Positions 1 to 10,900 of a stretch of DNA of 64,000 nucleotides are shown one piece after another. This DNA comes from Hermetia illucens (Eukaryota; Arthropoda; Insecta; Diptera; Stratiomyidae). The notes beneath the pieces are model-generated. The model saw only the letters and a program-made list of their open reading frames with translations. It was not told where the DNA came from and searched no databases. The first letter of the stretch is position 1. Each line of letters opens with the position of its first letter. The stretch is from contig NC_051849.1 of the NCBI RefSeq assembly GCF_905115235.1, positions 206,032,595 through 206,096,594 on the forward strand, read 5' to 3'. Position numbers and translations under genes: made by a program.

Positions 1-845
1 TCCATGTCTGCCTATAATATACAGTCTGGTCCAGGAGTTCCTCCAGTTCTATCAGCCCGTTTCTCATCCCTTTGCTGAAATTTTTCTGAAGGAACATCGC
101 AGATCGCATGGGCTTCACAACTGCCGCGCATTTCTTAATAAGCCTTTCCTCTTCAGCTGGCGCCAGAGAAGTCGACAACCCTCTCATTGGTTAGTTTCGG
201 CAGTTTCCAATATGCCTCTTTCGCAATTATAGCACTGTGTGGTATGTTCCTGTCTCCGTAGCAGGTGCTGCCTCACTTTGCGAGTCCTTCTCTCCATCTA
301 CGCGTCCAGATGTCTCGTCGGGTATTTCAGCCCATGTTGAGTCCTTCGCTGGGCGCTGGGGCACATCCCCTCGTTTGATTTGTTTTTCAATTTAAATTGT
401 TTACCAGCGCAACGTATGCGGGGCTGCAATAGTCAGAAACGGCAAAGCCCCTACTCCAGTTTCCTGAGGCCTAACTTACGATTAGCTAATCCCGGAACTC
501 ACGGACGGATCAGCGCTCGCTCGGGGCAACGCGGTTTACTTATACCGGTTCAATGCACACTACCTGACCAGGGTTCTCGAAGGGACTGGCTCATGATACA
601 CGCTACAACTACCTCCTTCGCAAGGCTAGGCTCATCGACGGCTCCGGGGACTCCCAGTGTGTCCCGGCGTGTATCGGTCATTAGCAGTTCGCTCTTCACC
701 GAAAAACTCTCTCGAGGCGACCCGTTAAAGAGAGCCTTAGTGGATGAAGATATGAACACTGCTGCACTGCCAAATGCGGTTATTCTCAGAGAAATTGATA
801 GTAGAGGAACCGAATCTAGAGTCTGAGAGAAACCTGATGATATTA
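1..845 (-). mobile_element. R1-clade LINE, 5' region / ORF1 fragment (cut by window edge)
   Basis: This stretch is colinear with about 46,845-47,730, which I read as the 5' end and ORF1 start of an R1-clade LINE on the minus strand. Shared blocks include the words around 47-60 (tctatcagcccgtttc), 140-160 (cctttcctcttc) and 520-580 (caacgcggtttact..). The plus-strand reading frame at 380-826 resembles that at 47,347-47,586 (shared SGQRGLLIPVQCTLPDQ), so it is conserved repeat sequence and not a gene. The copy is degenerate. The orientation is inferred from the better copy. Confidence 0.6.
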
Positions 846-939
846 GTAAACTGACTGTGACATATGCTTCTAACTATTTTTAATTACATAAAAGGCTGCA
901 CCTATACCAAAAAACATAATTATATATGGTTGTCCTTCA

Positions 940-2760
940 CTCCTTGATGGGGTGTAGCGCGTCAAACACACCCACGCGCCACCAGTCATGATTACCTGAA
1001 ATGTCTTTCTGCTCCCCACGACTTCCCAAGATACTCTCACTCTTCCTTTACTGTTCTACGCCAAATGCCCTTAGAGTAACCCATTTATAGGCCATTTTGG
1101 GCTTGTACTGAATGTACTGATTGTACTGAATGTCCGTCCTCCAATCACAATGCATACGAGTGCCAGGCCTGTACGCCGACCAAGTTCTTCGTTTGCGATT
1201 GTAACAGGCCAGCGTACTCCAATGATACGACGCAGACATGTATTGACGAAAGCTTGTAGTTTTTAGGTAACAGTAGAGTTCACTTTCCATGTACTACTCC
1301 CATTTAGCAACACAGAAAGAACAACAGCGCAGAACAGTTTCAACTTGATCTTGGAGTTTAGATAACTGCATTTCCAGATTTGAAACAAGGCAGGGAAAAC
1401 GAATCTAGCTTTGTTAATGTGTCGAGTTATATCCAGTTGGGTACTACCGTTGGCGGAAATTTCACTTCTTGAATGTACAAATTGATCCACGCTCTCGATG
1501 CTCTGCCCATTATTGCAGTTAGAGAGAGTGCGATGACCTGTCAAACTGGGAAACTTGGTTTCGTTGGTGTTTATCTTCAGCCCAACTGTAGTTGTCAAAG
1601 GTTATATACCTTTGCCAAATGTTTCTGGATTAGGAAATCGGTGATAGAGCAAACAGATGTCATCAGCGTAGTCGAGTTATTTGAGAAAAGATGTCATAGT
1701 TCATTGAATTCCTTCCTGTCCTCCGGATAAGACCGCATAAAGAATGTCACTGATAACAAGAAGAAATAATATCGATCACAGAATGCAACCCCAGTGAACT
1801 CCGCTTTTGACTTCAAAATCCTCTGACATTTTACCTTGGTGCAGCACGTGACATTTTGCGGCACCACATGTCGCTCTGATAATGACTATTAGTTTCTCCG
1901 GAATATCCCTCCTGGGTAGAACACTCCGAAATCCATGAAGAGCAGATGCAGCGAAAATATAAACTCCGCTCACCTTTCCAAAATGTTCCGTAGGGTGTTG
2001 GTGGTCCGAAGCGGAAGCCAGCTTGCTCTCTATCGATTAAACTTGCGAGATGTTCTTTTATGGTTTCCAGGACTATTTTAGCTATTATCTTTGCGATGGC
2101 GGGGAGCACGCAGATACCCCACCAATTGTCACAATCAAAAGAGGCGCCCTTATTTGGAATCTTAACAATCATCCATTTCTTCCACTCTCTGAAAAAAGTC
2201 TTGGATTCGGATTTCCGTACGAGTGAAAGCTGCATATCTGCAGTCACTGCACCGATAAATAACTGCGGGGAGACCGTCAAGCCCAGCGGCTATGTTTGAG
2301 TGTATTAATGACCGAAATGATTTCTCTTCTGCTTGGAGGAACAGTCCGTATCCGCATGTTAGGGTGACTAGTCATTTCATCCACAAGAGGAGGAACCACA
2401 CCTAATGTGATACGGTTAGAACTGTAGTCGACCGTCAACGTCTTTTAAATGACTATCGAACGAAGCACAATCTTTCGTGTGTTCAACCCTGCGAGAAGTG
2501 GTGGACGCAAAACGTAAGTGAACATCAGATGATGATCTCTTTCGAGGCCGATGTCGGCGCCGTTCTTGTTACATACATCTAGGAGACAACTCCTAAATCT
2601 ACTGTTGATAGCTGATCTGATTATTCGTACTGTATCGGTCAGCTGAAACCCAACTGTCCTTATAGTTCTGTGATCGAACAATGACGAGGTGGTGGAAGTT
2701 GAAGAAATCCGCGAACCTATCACCATTCTCGGTGATAGGTTGATGCCAATGTCAGCCTTG
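940..2760 (-). mobile_element. RTE-like LINE (family C), broken copy with endonuclease tail, RT and 3' end
   Basis: Read on the minus strand the pieces come in normal LINE order. At 2726-2445 is an endonuclease-to-RT linker (LLDVCNKNGADIGLERDHHL). At 2280-1776 is reverse transcriptase with AKIIAKIVLETIKEHL, REQAGFRFG, then RRDIPEKLIVIIRAT and CHVLHQGKMSEDFEVKSGV. At 1598-1263 is the thumb and C-terminal part (SYLNSKIKLKLFCAVVLSVL). At 1290-1048 is the terminal region. Several frame changes and stops split the reading frame. Related fragments lie at about 14,430-14,760, 18,200-18,520, 53,150-53,255, 54,640-55,090 and 57,290-58,500. The clade is inferred from the endonuclease linker and the RGADIG..DHHL motif; R4 or CR1-like placement is not excluded. 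Confidence 0.7.
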
Positions 2761-2789
2761 GCTACGATGTCTTCTAAACCTATTTTTGC

Positions 2790-3290
2790 TTAAAACTGGT
2801 CAGTCCATCTCCCCTCTCCTATCCATTATTTTCAACAAAAGCCTGGAAGAGAATAATTTTCCCGCCTTGTGGAAAGAGGCTCTCATCATCCCCACGCACA
2901 AAAGTGGCGATCGTACGCTTGTGCAGAATTAAGGTCCCATTTCGCTCCTCTCCTCCTGTTACAAAATCATAGAAAGATATGTCAGCGAGTGGTTGTCCGC
3001 CCACTTTGGCCACCACATAGTAAAAGAGCAACACGGGTGTGTCAAGTGTAGGTTCATTTCTTCCAACTTGCTTGACTTTACCAAATTTGTCACTAAATAT
3101 CTAAATTCTCGGCAGGAAGTGTATATTATTTACACTGACTTTGCTTAAGCCTTCGACATTGTAAATCATAAGATATTTCTATCTAAACTCTCGTCTCGAA
3201 GCGTTCCCACACCACTTGTATTATGGCTTGCCTCCTATCTTTCCAACCGATCCTGAGACGGGTTTTAATGCCTGCACATCCCGCTCTTTC
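2790..3290 (+). mobile_element. Jockey-clade LINE reverse transcriptase fragment
   Basis: Plus-strand translation gives SIIFNKSLEENNFPALWKEA, IIPTHKSGDR, ISLLSSCYKIIERYVSEWLS, then a palm segment IIYTDFA.AFDIVNHKIFLS with in-frame stops. This matches the fingers/palm of Jockey-type non-LTR RTs and resembles the minus-strand Jockey copy at 20,500-23,120 (which has [20 protein letters not shown]). The 3' portion may resume at 3,620-3,900, beyond an LTR-like insertion. Confidence 0.65.
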
Positions 3291-3299
3291 TCCCCACCA

Positions 3300-3620
3300 C
3301 ACATCTCCCCATTTGGTCCGGTCCACCATCATGTGGATGTGGACTTAGGAGCCCGCATATCCTAAACAACTACCCAGCTTTAGTCTAGCTTAGACTAAAA
3401 CAACTGGCGGTTTAGTTTAATATAATTCACAACCTTATCGTGTTTTTGCGATGATATAAAGGAGCGATTTTCCACCTGTTGCCACTTTCGGTCACGCTGT
3501 TCCCAGGGCAGAGGTGAGGCAGCGTCTGAAGAGTTGCCTCTGCCCCGGACGAAACCGTTAGTCATTTTTGGTTTTTTTGATTTTCCCTCGGGTGGACTTT
3601 CCGCCACAATTTTCTGAACC
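3300..3620 (+). repeat. LTR-like fragment of a Gypsy-type element (fossil)
   Basis: The segment aligns with 9,975-10,235: shared words are catttggtccgg, ggatg.ggacttagga, taatataattc.ca..ct, then a TATA-like box (gatataaaggagcg), a G+C-richer block and a shared gttgcctctgcccc..acgaaaccg. A promoter-like box followed by a conserved end is what an LTR looks like. No internal coding region adjoins, so it could be a solo LTR. It is old and degraded. Assignment to the neighbouring Gypsy fossils is inferred from its position beside them at 9.6-10.5 kb. Confidence 0.45.
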
Positions 3621-4030
3621 TACCCTTCCTACAACAATGTCTGATGGACTGCTCGGCCTCTAACGACATCAACTACTGTCCTGTGTCTGCCCTTCGCAGA
3701 GCTCGAAGTCTACTTCCATTCCCCGATTCTTAGACTTTGCCGAAGTTACAACGCATAACAGCTTGGGCCTTTAAACTTCTCTTCTTTAAGTAGTTTTAAG
3801 CATAGGTTAAGATTATTGCTTTCTCCTCCTCCTGAGGGTAATAAGTAAGCGGAGTTTGGTCTGCTTATTGTCCGTTAAATGAATAAATACAGAATCCAGT
3901 GATGTGGATTCAGAATGAACAGCAACTTATGACGGGCCGTTCTGTTTCGCCAGTTCTTGAAGAAATGTAGTCACGTGTCCACGGTGTTTTTAGCGAAAAA
4001 GTTAGAGGGTAGAAGCGCAACACCGTCTGC
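3621..4030. other. Gene-free stretch, possible Jockey LINE 3' end
   Basis: No host gene is visible. A plus-strand frame around 3,640-3,770 (ALRRARSLLPFP) looks like the last residues of a Jockey RT, and an AT-rich stretch ending gaataaata near 3,880-3,890 would fit the 3' UTR and tail. That would mean the LTR-like piece at 3,300-3,620 sits inside the Jockey copy. Support is weak. Confidence 0.3.
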
Positions 4031-4034
4031 GTCA

Positions 4035-4690
4035 CTAATCATCATCATCAACGCTGCAACGATATCTGATCTAGGCCTGCCTCAGTAAGGAACTCCAAAT
4101 ATCCCGGGTTTGCGTCGACGTCCACCAATTCGGTATCCCTAAAAGCTGTCTGACGTCCTGACCTACGCCATCACTCCATCTCAGGCAGGGGCTGCCTCGT
4201 CTTCTTTCTCTACCATAGATATCGCCCTTATCGACTTTCCGGGCTGGGTTCTCCTCATCCATACGGATTAAGTGACACGCCCACCGTAACCTATTGAGCC
4301 GGATTTTATCCACAACCGGACGGTCATGGTATCGCTCATAGATTTCGTCGTTATGTAGGCTACGGAATCGTCCATCCTCATGTAGGGGGCCAAAAATTCT
4401 TCGGAGGATTCTTCTTTCAACCGTGGCCAAGAGTTTGCAATTTTTCATCCTGGGAACCCAAGTCTCCGAGTCTTGTATAGTAAGAGCTTTGATCCTATGG
4501 TGAGACGTTTCGAGAGGAACAGTGTTTGTAAGCTGAAATAGGCTCTGTTGGCTGCCAACAACGGTGCGCGGATTGCGCCGCCTGTTTGATCTGGATGAAG
4601 GCAGTATGTACGTCTCGGGTCCATCACGTAATGGTGGTATTTGATCAACTTTAAACCTGGAATTTTCATCTTACGAGAAATGACCAAAGA
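4035..4690 (-). mobile_element. RTE-clade LINE (family A) 3' end
   Basis: The minus strand from 4,690 to 4,035 encodes RAYFSLQTLF.SKRLTIGSKL, RRILRRIFGPLHEDGRFR, HDRPVVDKIRLNRLRWACHL and LRWSDGVGQDVRQLLGI, and ends in GAT/ATG repeats (catcatcatca on the plus strand at 4,038-4,050). A short ATGATG-type tail with this C-terminal domain is typical of RTE-type LINEs. Other copies are at 7,410-7,830, 8,455-8,605, 24,720-26,045, 26,155-26,280, 36,420-37,430 and 53,711-54,200. The copy lies just past the mEFG1 polyadenylation region. Confidence 0.8.
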
Positions 4691-4726
4691 AAATAAACCA
4701 CAATTGAGATTATTTTATGACAAATA

Positions 4727-4904
4727 TTTATTTTTTTCCGTTCGATTTCCTATATAACAATATATAGTCATTCTTCACATACACTTTTGTTCGTACATGA
4801 TTCGGGAGTTAGATACACACAAATGTCGATTGAGACCAAAAAAGTATCACAGTTCGAAAAGCCTCAACCTTCATTCATACTAGATTGGTTATCGATAGCA
4901 TTTA
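4727..4904 (-). promoter_or_regulatory. Candidate polyadenylation signals of mEFG1
   Basis: Downstream of the mEFG1 stop on the minus strand are AATAAA hexamers at about 4,899-4,904 and at 4,727-4,732. Either gives a 3' UTR of 70-250 nt. The sequence between 4,691 and 4,976 is AT-rich and otherwise featureless. Confidence 0.5.
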
Positions 4905-4976
4905 TTCTAAAATTAACGTATGAAATTAACTAGACATTAAGATGCACTCGCGCGGTCCTCGTAGGTCTTCATTGGG

Positions 4977-7900
4977 TTAGTTTTTCTTCTTTTTCTTCTC
5001 TACGTTAATTCCTTGCGATTCTTGATACTCCCGAATCAGTTTTTCCTGCAAATCTGGCAGACATGGCGAATATCGACTGTATTCCATGGTGAATTCTCCT
5101 TTGCCTTGTGTGCTGGATCTGAAAATTAGAAAAATCGGTTGAACATTTTAATGTTTATAGCATTCCGGGTTAAAGACCTAATCCAGCTTTATCAGACAAC
5201 CCTTTTTTGCAGGAACACACATGTCATTGAGGCTACCTGGTTCCAAAGCACGATGGACAAATTCCAGGTCAAGGTAATAATGCTTCTAAAACCTGGATCT
5301 GTTATTGGTAACCTTAAAATCCTCTTGAGAATGGGGGGATGGGACACACAAATTGAAAATACAACTGTGAACAGCGGTGAATTTTAGTCATTTTTGTAAA
5401 CTTTCTATGGAAGATGGTGCTTCCGTGATAAGGCATAGCTAAAGGCAGTTCCCACGGTCTTAGCGACTGACCAAAAGAGCAGACATAAAGGTTTACCCCA
5501 ATATCAATGCGGGGAGGGATTGCTATCTGTGACCACCATTAGGAGCTAGCCTAAGGCGTCAGCATATCACTGTTATGCTATTGCGTTGTCTTTGTGATAA
5601 ATATCATGATTTGGAAGTGTTATTTTCGCGGATGTCATTAGCCAAAGATACAGCGTTCCTATTCAAGATCTTTCGATTTGAAGCTTTTCAATTGGAGACT
5701 AAGTGACTTGAGAAAATTTGAATTTCACTATTGTTTCCCGAAATTTGAAATGTCGGCTGTTAACGATATCTTCAATATGAGCTACGATTTTGATCAATTG
5801 ACTCATCCAGATTTTATCGTGAACTTGGAAACATGCCATATTTTCAATGTTTTCGTGGTGCTACCAGTGCTTTATCATGGCAAATACTATAAATTCCGAA
5901 GCTTTGCCATGAGTGCGAGGAAACTACGAAGACCTTGGGAATATACCCAGGCTTAGCGCAGTACTTTTTAAAACCGATTCTTCGTCCGAAAGAGGAGAAT
6001 TGTGTAATAGAAAAGGCAATTATTTTCGGATTTTAATGTGTTCAAGACCACGGACCTATTAACATTCGCCAATGAGATGGCGTCGCACCCATTATGGAAA
6101 AGTTGCGAGAGCACCGCCTCCGAGACTTCAATTAAAGGATCCGCACTAATGGTGACTCGCTAGTTAAAATTTGCGTGAACGTTGAACTCCTTTGCAAGTG
6201 ACCTTAACGTCGCCCCACTGAGAGGTGTTCCGATCGTTGATTCGTTCGTAAGCTAAGTAGGAAGAAGAACACGTACTCAATTAACGAAAAGGCCCTTTCC
6301 ACGTGAAATAATCCTAATCTTTAGATTAGCATTGTTTTCCGAAAATGCCATCATACATCCTTTAAAGGGAGCCAGATAGAAAAATGAGACGACCGTTGCT
6401 CCAAGCACAAGAGTATGGATGAACCTTTGCCCAACTATCATAACATAGGAAAATTACCTGCTATACTTATCGAGACGCTGTCGACCATAAACTATAATAA
6501 GCTCGCCAGCCTCATGCATTAGTAACATTGCACTAACCCTTGGTATGCCTATTTAGACGCCTTCTAAAAGCAGAGAATAGACAGATTTCTCGTTGAAGCC
6601 GTACATTACTTGTGAAGTAAGCGTAAGATCGTGTCGAACCCTACAAGGATTTTCATGTTTCCTTCCTTCAAAGTCAATTCGACGAGCTCCGTCCTAGAAG
6701 CATCCAATAATGTAAGCTGCTTTATGGTGTATACGTATCCTGTATCCTGTTCACTCCTTTATGGTGTATACGGCATCCACACATTCCCTTTTTCATTCTT
6801 CTTCTTTTCTTATTTGATTTTTAATGAAACTATGCGTGTCCGAATGGCTCAAGTGTAACCGCTGAGCTGTTGTTATTGGATGTCGAATACCAGCCGACTC
6901 AGCTGGGAATGGGCGCCTGAGTCAAATCAGGAAAATAATCTCGAGCGAGCGCAATGCTGACTACATTGCTTCCTACAGTATATTGTAGTGTACCGTTGCG
7001 GTCTTGAATGAAGTGCTCTGACACACTTCAAGGCCCTGCCACAATATGCATTGTTGCGCCAACGATTGTTATTATGCTTCAGTTCAGCAACGGGACAGCA
7101 TAAAACAAAACACAAGCATCCATGACCAAGTGCGATTCGAACCCGGAACCACCAAATCGGGAGATCGACAATGAACCAACTCAACTATTGCACCGTCGTG
7201 GTCCAGATGGCTTAGTAGTTAGAATACTAGCCTGCCGCAACGGGAAGTCTTGGACAACATTCCAATGGTGTCAGTGCAGCTTGTTTCATGACTAAATGTC
7301 AGCTGTAAATGAGTATCTGATAAATCAGTGCAATAGTTCGAGCCAAGCACAGTACTGAAATGCTCCGGCACCTTTCAAGGGCTAGGATCCAAATTGGATT
7401 CAATAAGAAGAGTCAATAAGAATGCCATCCACTGGTTGCGCTAATTTCACAATGGATGATTTGACCAGTTCGAGCCCACTGTTGTGGAGAAAAGCAATAG
7501 TAATAGCAATAACAATTTTCAACGGTCTCAAAGTTGAAGTCCCCTATCTTTATTGTTTTCGTTTGACCAGTACTATTCAATGTTGTTCGTTCTTTGGTTT
7601 TTGGTATTGACGTTGCCACCATGTACTTCGTCTTGCCCTCATTAATGTGTCCAGTGGTTGGGTGGACTTAAAGAGGACGGTGCCTCTCGCATTTACAACT
7701 GCATTGTGAATCACTTTCTTCACAGCCAGGGTAAAGAGGACGCATGGGACTTCCCATGCCTTAGACCGTTGTTGATGTTGAATGGTCTCGAAAGTGATCC
7801 TGCTGATTTTTTCTGACTTCACACATTGGTCGGAGTAAGCCTAGTCAGTCTAGTCAGTACTAAATAAAAGGCGATCGCGCCAAGTCGTTACGCACACGGT

Positions 7901-10900
7901 AGCTACCTGTGAAGCTCACAACGTGGACATCATGCTACGGTTACGACGACCTGAATTTTTACGGCGGTTGATGTCCACATGGCGGTCTTACGAGAGGATT
8001 TCCTTTGCCATTACGACCCGTTTGTCGATACTCGTGATCAACCACTGATCGCCATCTGAAGATGACGTTCAACCAATTCCCCATCGCAGAGGAGAGCATA
8101 CCGAAAACCGCAGTCACGACGCCTTTGGGCTATTGAGATTACCCGATCTTTGTGGAACATGACGCAGCAGACCATGAAACATCGTTTTCACGACTTCCTT
8201 TTTGTAAAAGCATATCCGAACGACATCATTATCGCTTCCGAGAATCTCGCACGTCTTCGCCGGGTCTTTTAAGTCCTTCGCAGCGCCAAATTCCGAATAA
8301 AGGCTAAAAAGTGTGCCTTCAGGAAAGAGGAAATAACATACGTGCGATATTTTGTCTTCGCGGACGGTTTCAACCCATCGCTACATTTAATCAAGACTTA
8401 CTCAGCCGTAGTCTCCCATCGAGTTTCGTCGCTACCTGGGAGTGCTGAATTACTGCCGGCGGTGCAGCGATGGCGTAGGTCAGGGCACCAGACAGCTTTT
8501 AAGGATATCGAATTGGTGGATCTCCTGGGTGTCTGGGGTTCTTAACTAAGGCAGGCCTAGACCAGATACCGCTTGTTGCGCCGTTGATGATGATGATGAT
8601 GCATGCCATACAGAGCCCAGACCCTGTCGCCATTCAGCGATATGCTCAAAGCCCTTCCGCCGAAGAAGAAAAAGAGTGAAGCCGCCTGAATCCACGGAAC
8701 AAATACGACATATCTACACACCTGTCTACATACATGCCTTGGCACAAGCCGCGGACCAGGAATTTCAACACACCTCAAGCACATCAAACTTGGACCCCCA
8801 GCCGCTCATAATAGATGATTTCTCTAGTCAGGCTCCATTTGCCATCGTCTCTTAAATCAATCAGCATAACCGCGCGGCCTTAAACAACTTCACCACGGCG
8901 TGAAGGCGGTTCGATTATCTGCACGTTGACCTCATCAAGTTCTTTCTTTGCCAAAGACTCCAGTATGTGCCTCATGATTGTGAACAGATTCACTAGGTGG
9001 CCAGAATTCATATCGGATCAGCAAGCAGTCACCGTCTCCAGAGCCCTCATCGATAGGTTGATCAACTGATATGAGAACTATCACGACAGACAAAGGCGAA
9101 CAGTTCGAATCCAACCTGTCCTTTGAACTAGCCAAACTCTTGGCCATGGCATGTTAAAACGCACCAATCACACGCTAAAAATAGCTCCCTCGTGCGAAAC
9201 GAGAACGCCATGGTCCAACGTACTTCATTTGATTTTGCTAGGCTTCCGCGCCACCTTTAAGAATTGATTGATTTGAAGACATCCCCTACGAAGATACTCT
9301 ATGGCAGGACACTGAAATTTCCGAGAGAATTTTTCTGAACTCCGAGCCGTTCAGAAACCATGATCTCCACTTTCATGAAAAATATCCACAGCCTCAGACA
9401 GTCCGTGAAGCCAGTGCCAGCTCCGAGATATATCCCGGAGAACTACGCTTTTTTGAAGGACTTAGCCTTGTCCAACCACGTATTTAAAAGATTCGAGGCC
9501 ACCAGACTGCCCTTGAAACCCTTGTGTTTTGGCCCGCACCGAATCATCCGCCGAAACAACGCCCGAACGTATACCATAGATTCCAACGATCAACATCCTA
9601 CCGTCTCAACACAAACCTAAAAATCAGCACTTCTCGGCACGACTAACACTTCAACAGCCTCCATTGGCAGCCTAGCAAGGTAAGGGTCCAATATCACTTT
9701 GCCGCAAACATTGGAGGAAGCTGTGCCTCCAACAACCCCCAGCGACGGCCCTTCCCTCTTTCTAAATAGCAACCGTAGTCCACAAGCGAAGTTGCCTTAA
9801 AATGACTTATTCTGCTTTTTTAGGAACTGGGGAGTCCTAAGTCTGCATCCACTTGATGCCGGACCGGACCAAATAGAAAGCAACTTGCTCCCACTCTTTA
9901 TGGTCCACGAACTTTTCATGGGTGTTAACCTCAAAAAGAGGAGTCCTTGGACCATAAAGATTGAGAAAAAGTTCCGCTCCATTTGGTCCGGACCGACATC
10001 AATTGGATGCGGACTTAGGACTCAACAATTCCTAAAAAAAGTGTCTAGCTCCGGCCAAGCTTTCATCCGAACTGTAGGCGGATTTACGTTGAATATAATT
10101 CGCACCCTGGTAGTGTTTTGCGGATTATAAAAGGGAGCGTATAACATGTGCGCTGCGAGCCCCTTCGGTCCCGCTGCTTCCATTGCAGAAGTGAAGTAGC
10201 ATCTGATGAGTTGCCTCTGCCCTGGTACGAAACCGTAGCCGTCCTTGTCCCTCTTTTACAATTTATTCTGCTCGCTCCCAGTGAACCCCAGTGAAAGGGA
10301 GTGCTGTGACGCCACCGCCGAACAGTCGATCGCTGCCATTCAGCAGAATGCGCAGCAACCCGAGACGGGAAGGCAGAAGCGACAGCACGGAGGCAACGCG
10401 CGTAAGCATCTCCTCCACCAACGACCACCGTGCGTCCGCCCGATAATTTCATTTGTTGGAATAGCTCTGTTTGCATCGTGGAATAATCTCACTCACCTCA
10501 ACTCTCCAGCATACCCGAACATATCGTTCAACGGAACCTCCGCATACACCGTGAACCACCCCTCAGCTCCATCTGTCCCCGTGATGATGCCATGCCTCTT
10601 ATTCAGCTGCCCCATCACAACACCTTGGAACTCATCAGGCGCCGTAACCTCCACCAACATGATCGGCTCCAGAATCTGCCACGATCCCTCATTGAAAACT
10701 TCCTTGATAGCGCCATGCGTTGCCAAATTGAACGCCAACTCGCTCGAGTCGACAATATGATGACCACCGTCCTGCAGCCGGAATTTAATTCCTGAGATTT
10801 TATGACCAGTTAACAAGCCCTTCTCGCACATCTCCCGGAAACCACGCTCCACGCCGGGAATGAATTGTTTCGGGACATTTGTGCCCATCGTTTCGTCGGC

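Noticed and set aside
380-826. 148-codon frame near the left edge
   Set aside because: The same frame recurs at 47,347-47,586 as part of an R1-type LINE 5' region, so it is repeat sequence.
7131-7145. Possible tRNA gene (B box ggttcgaatcg on the minus strand)
   Set aside because: No paired acceptor stem or full cloverleaf can be folded around it; it is better explained as a SINE head.
10245-10760. 171-codon plus-strand frame
   Set aside because: It overlaps mEFG1 exon 3 antisense in its 3' half and the LTR/gag-like leader in its 5' half; no host protein match.
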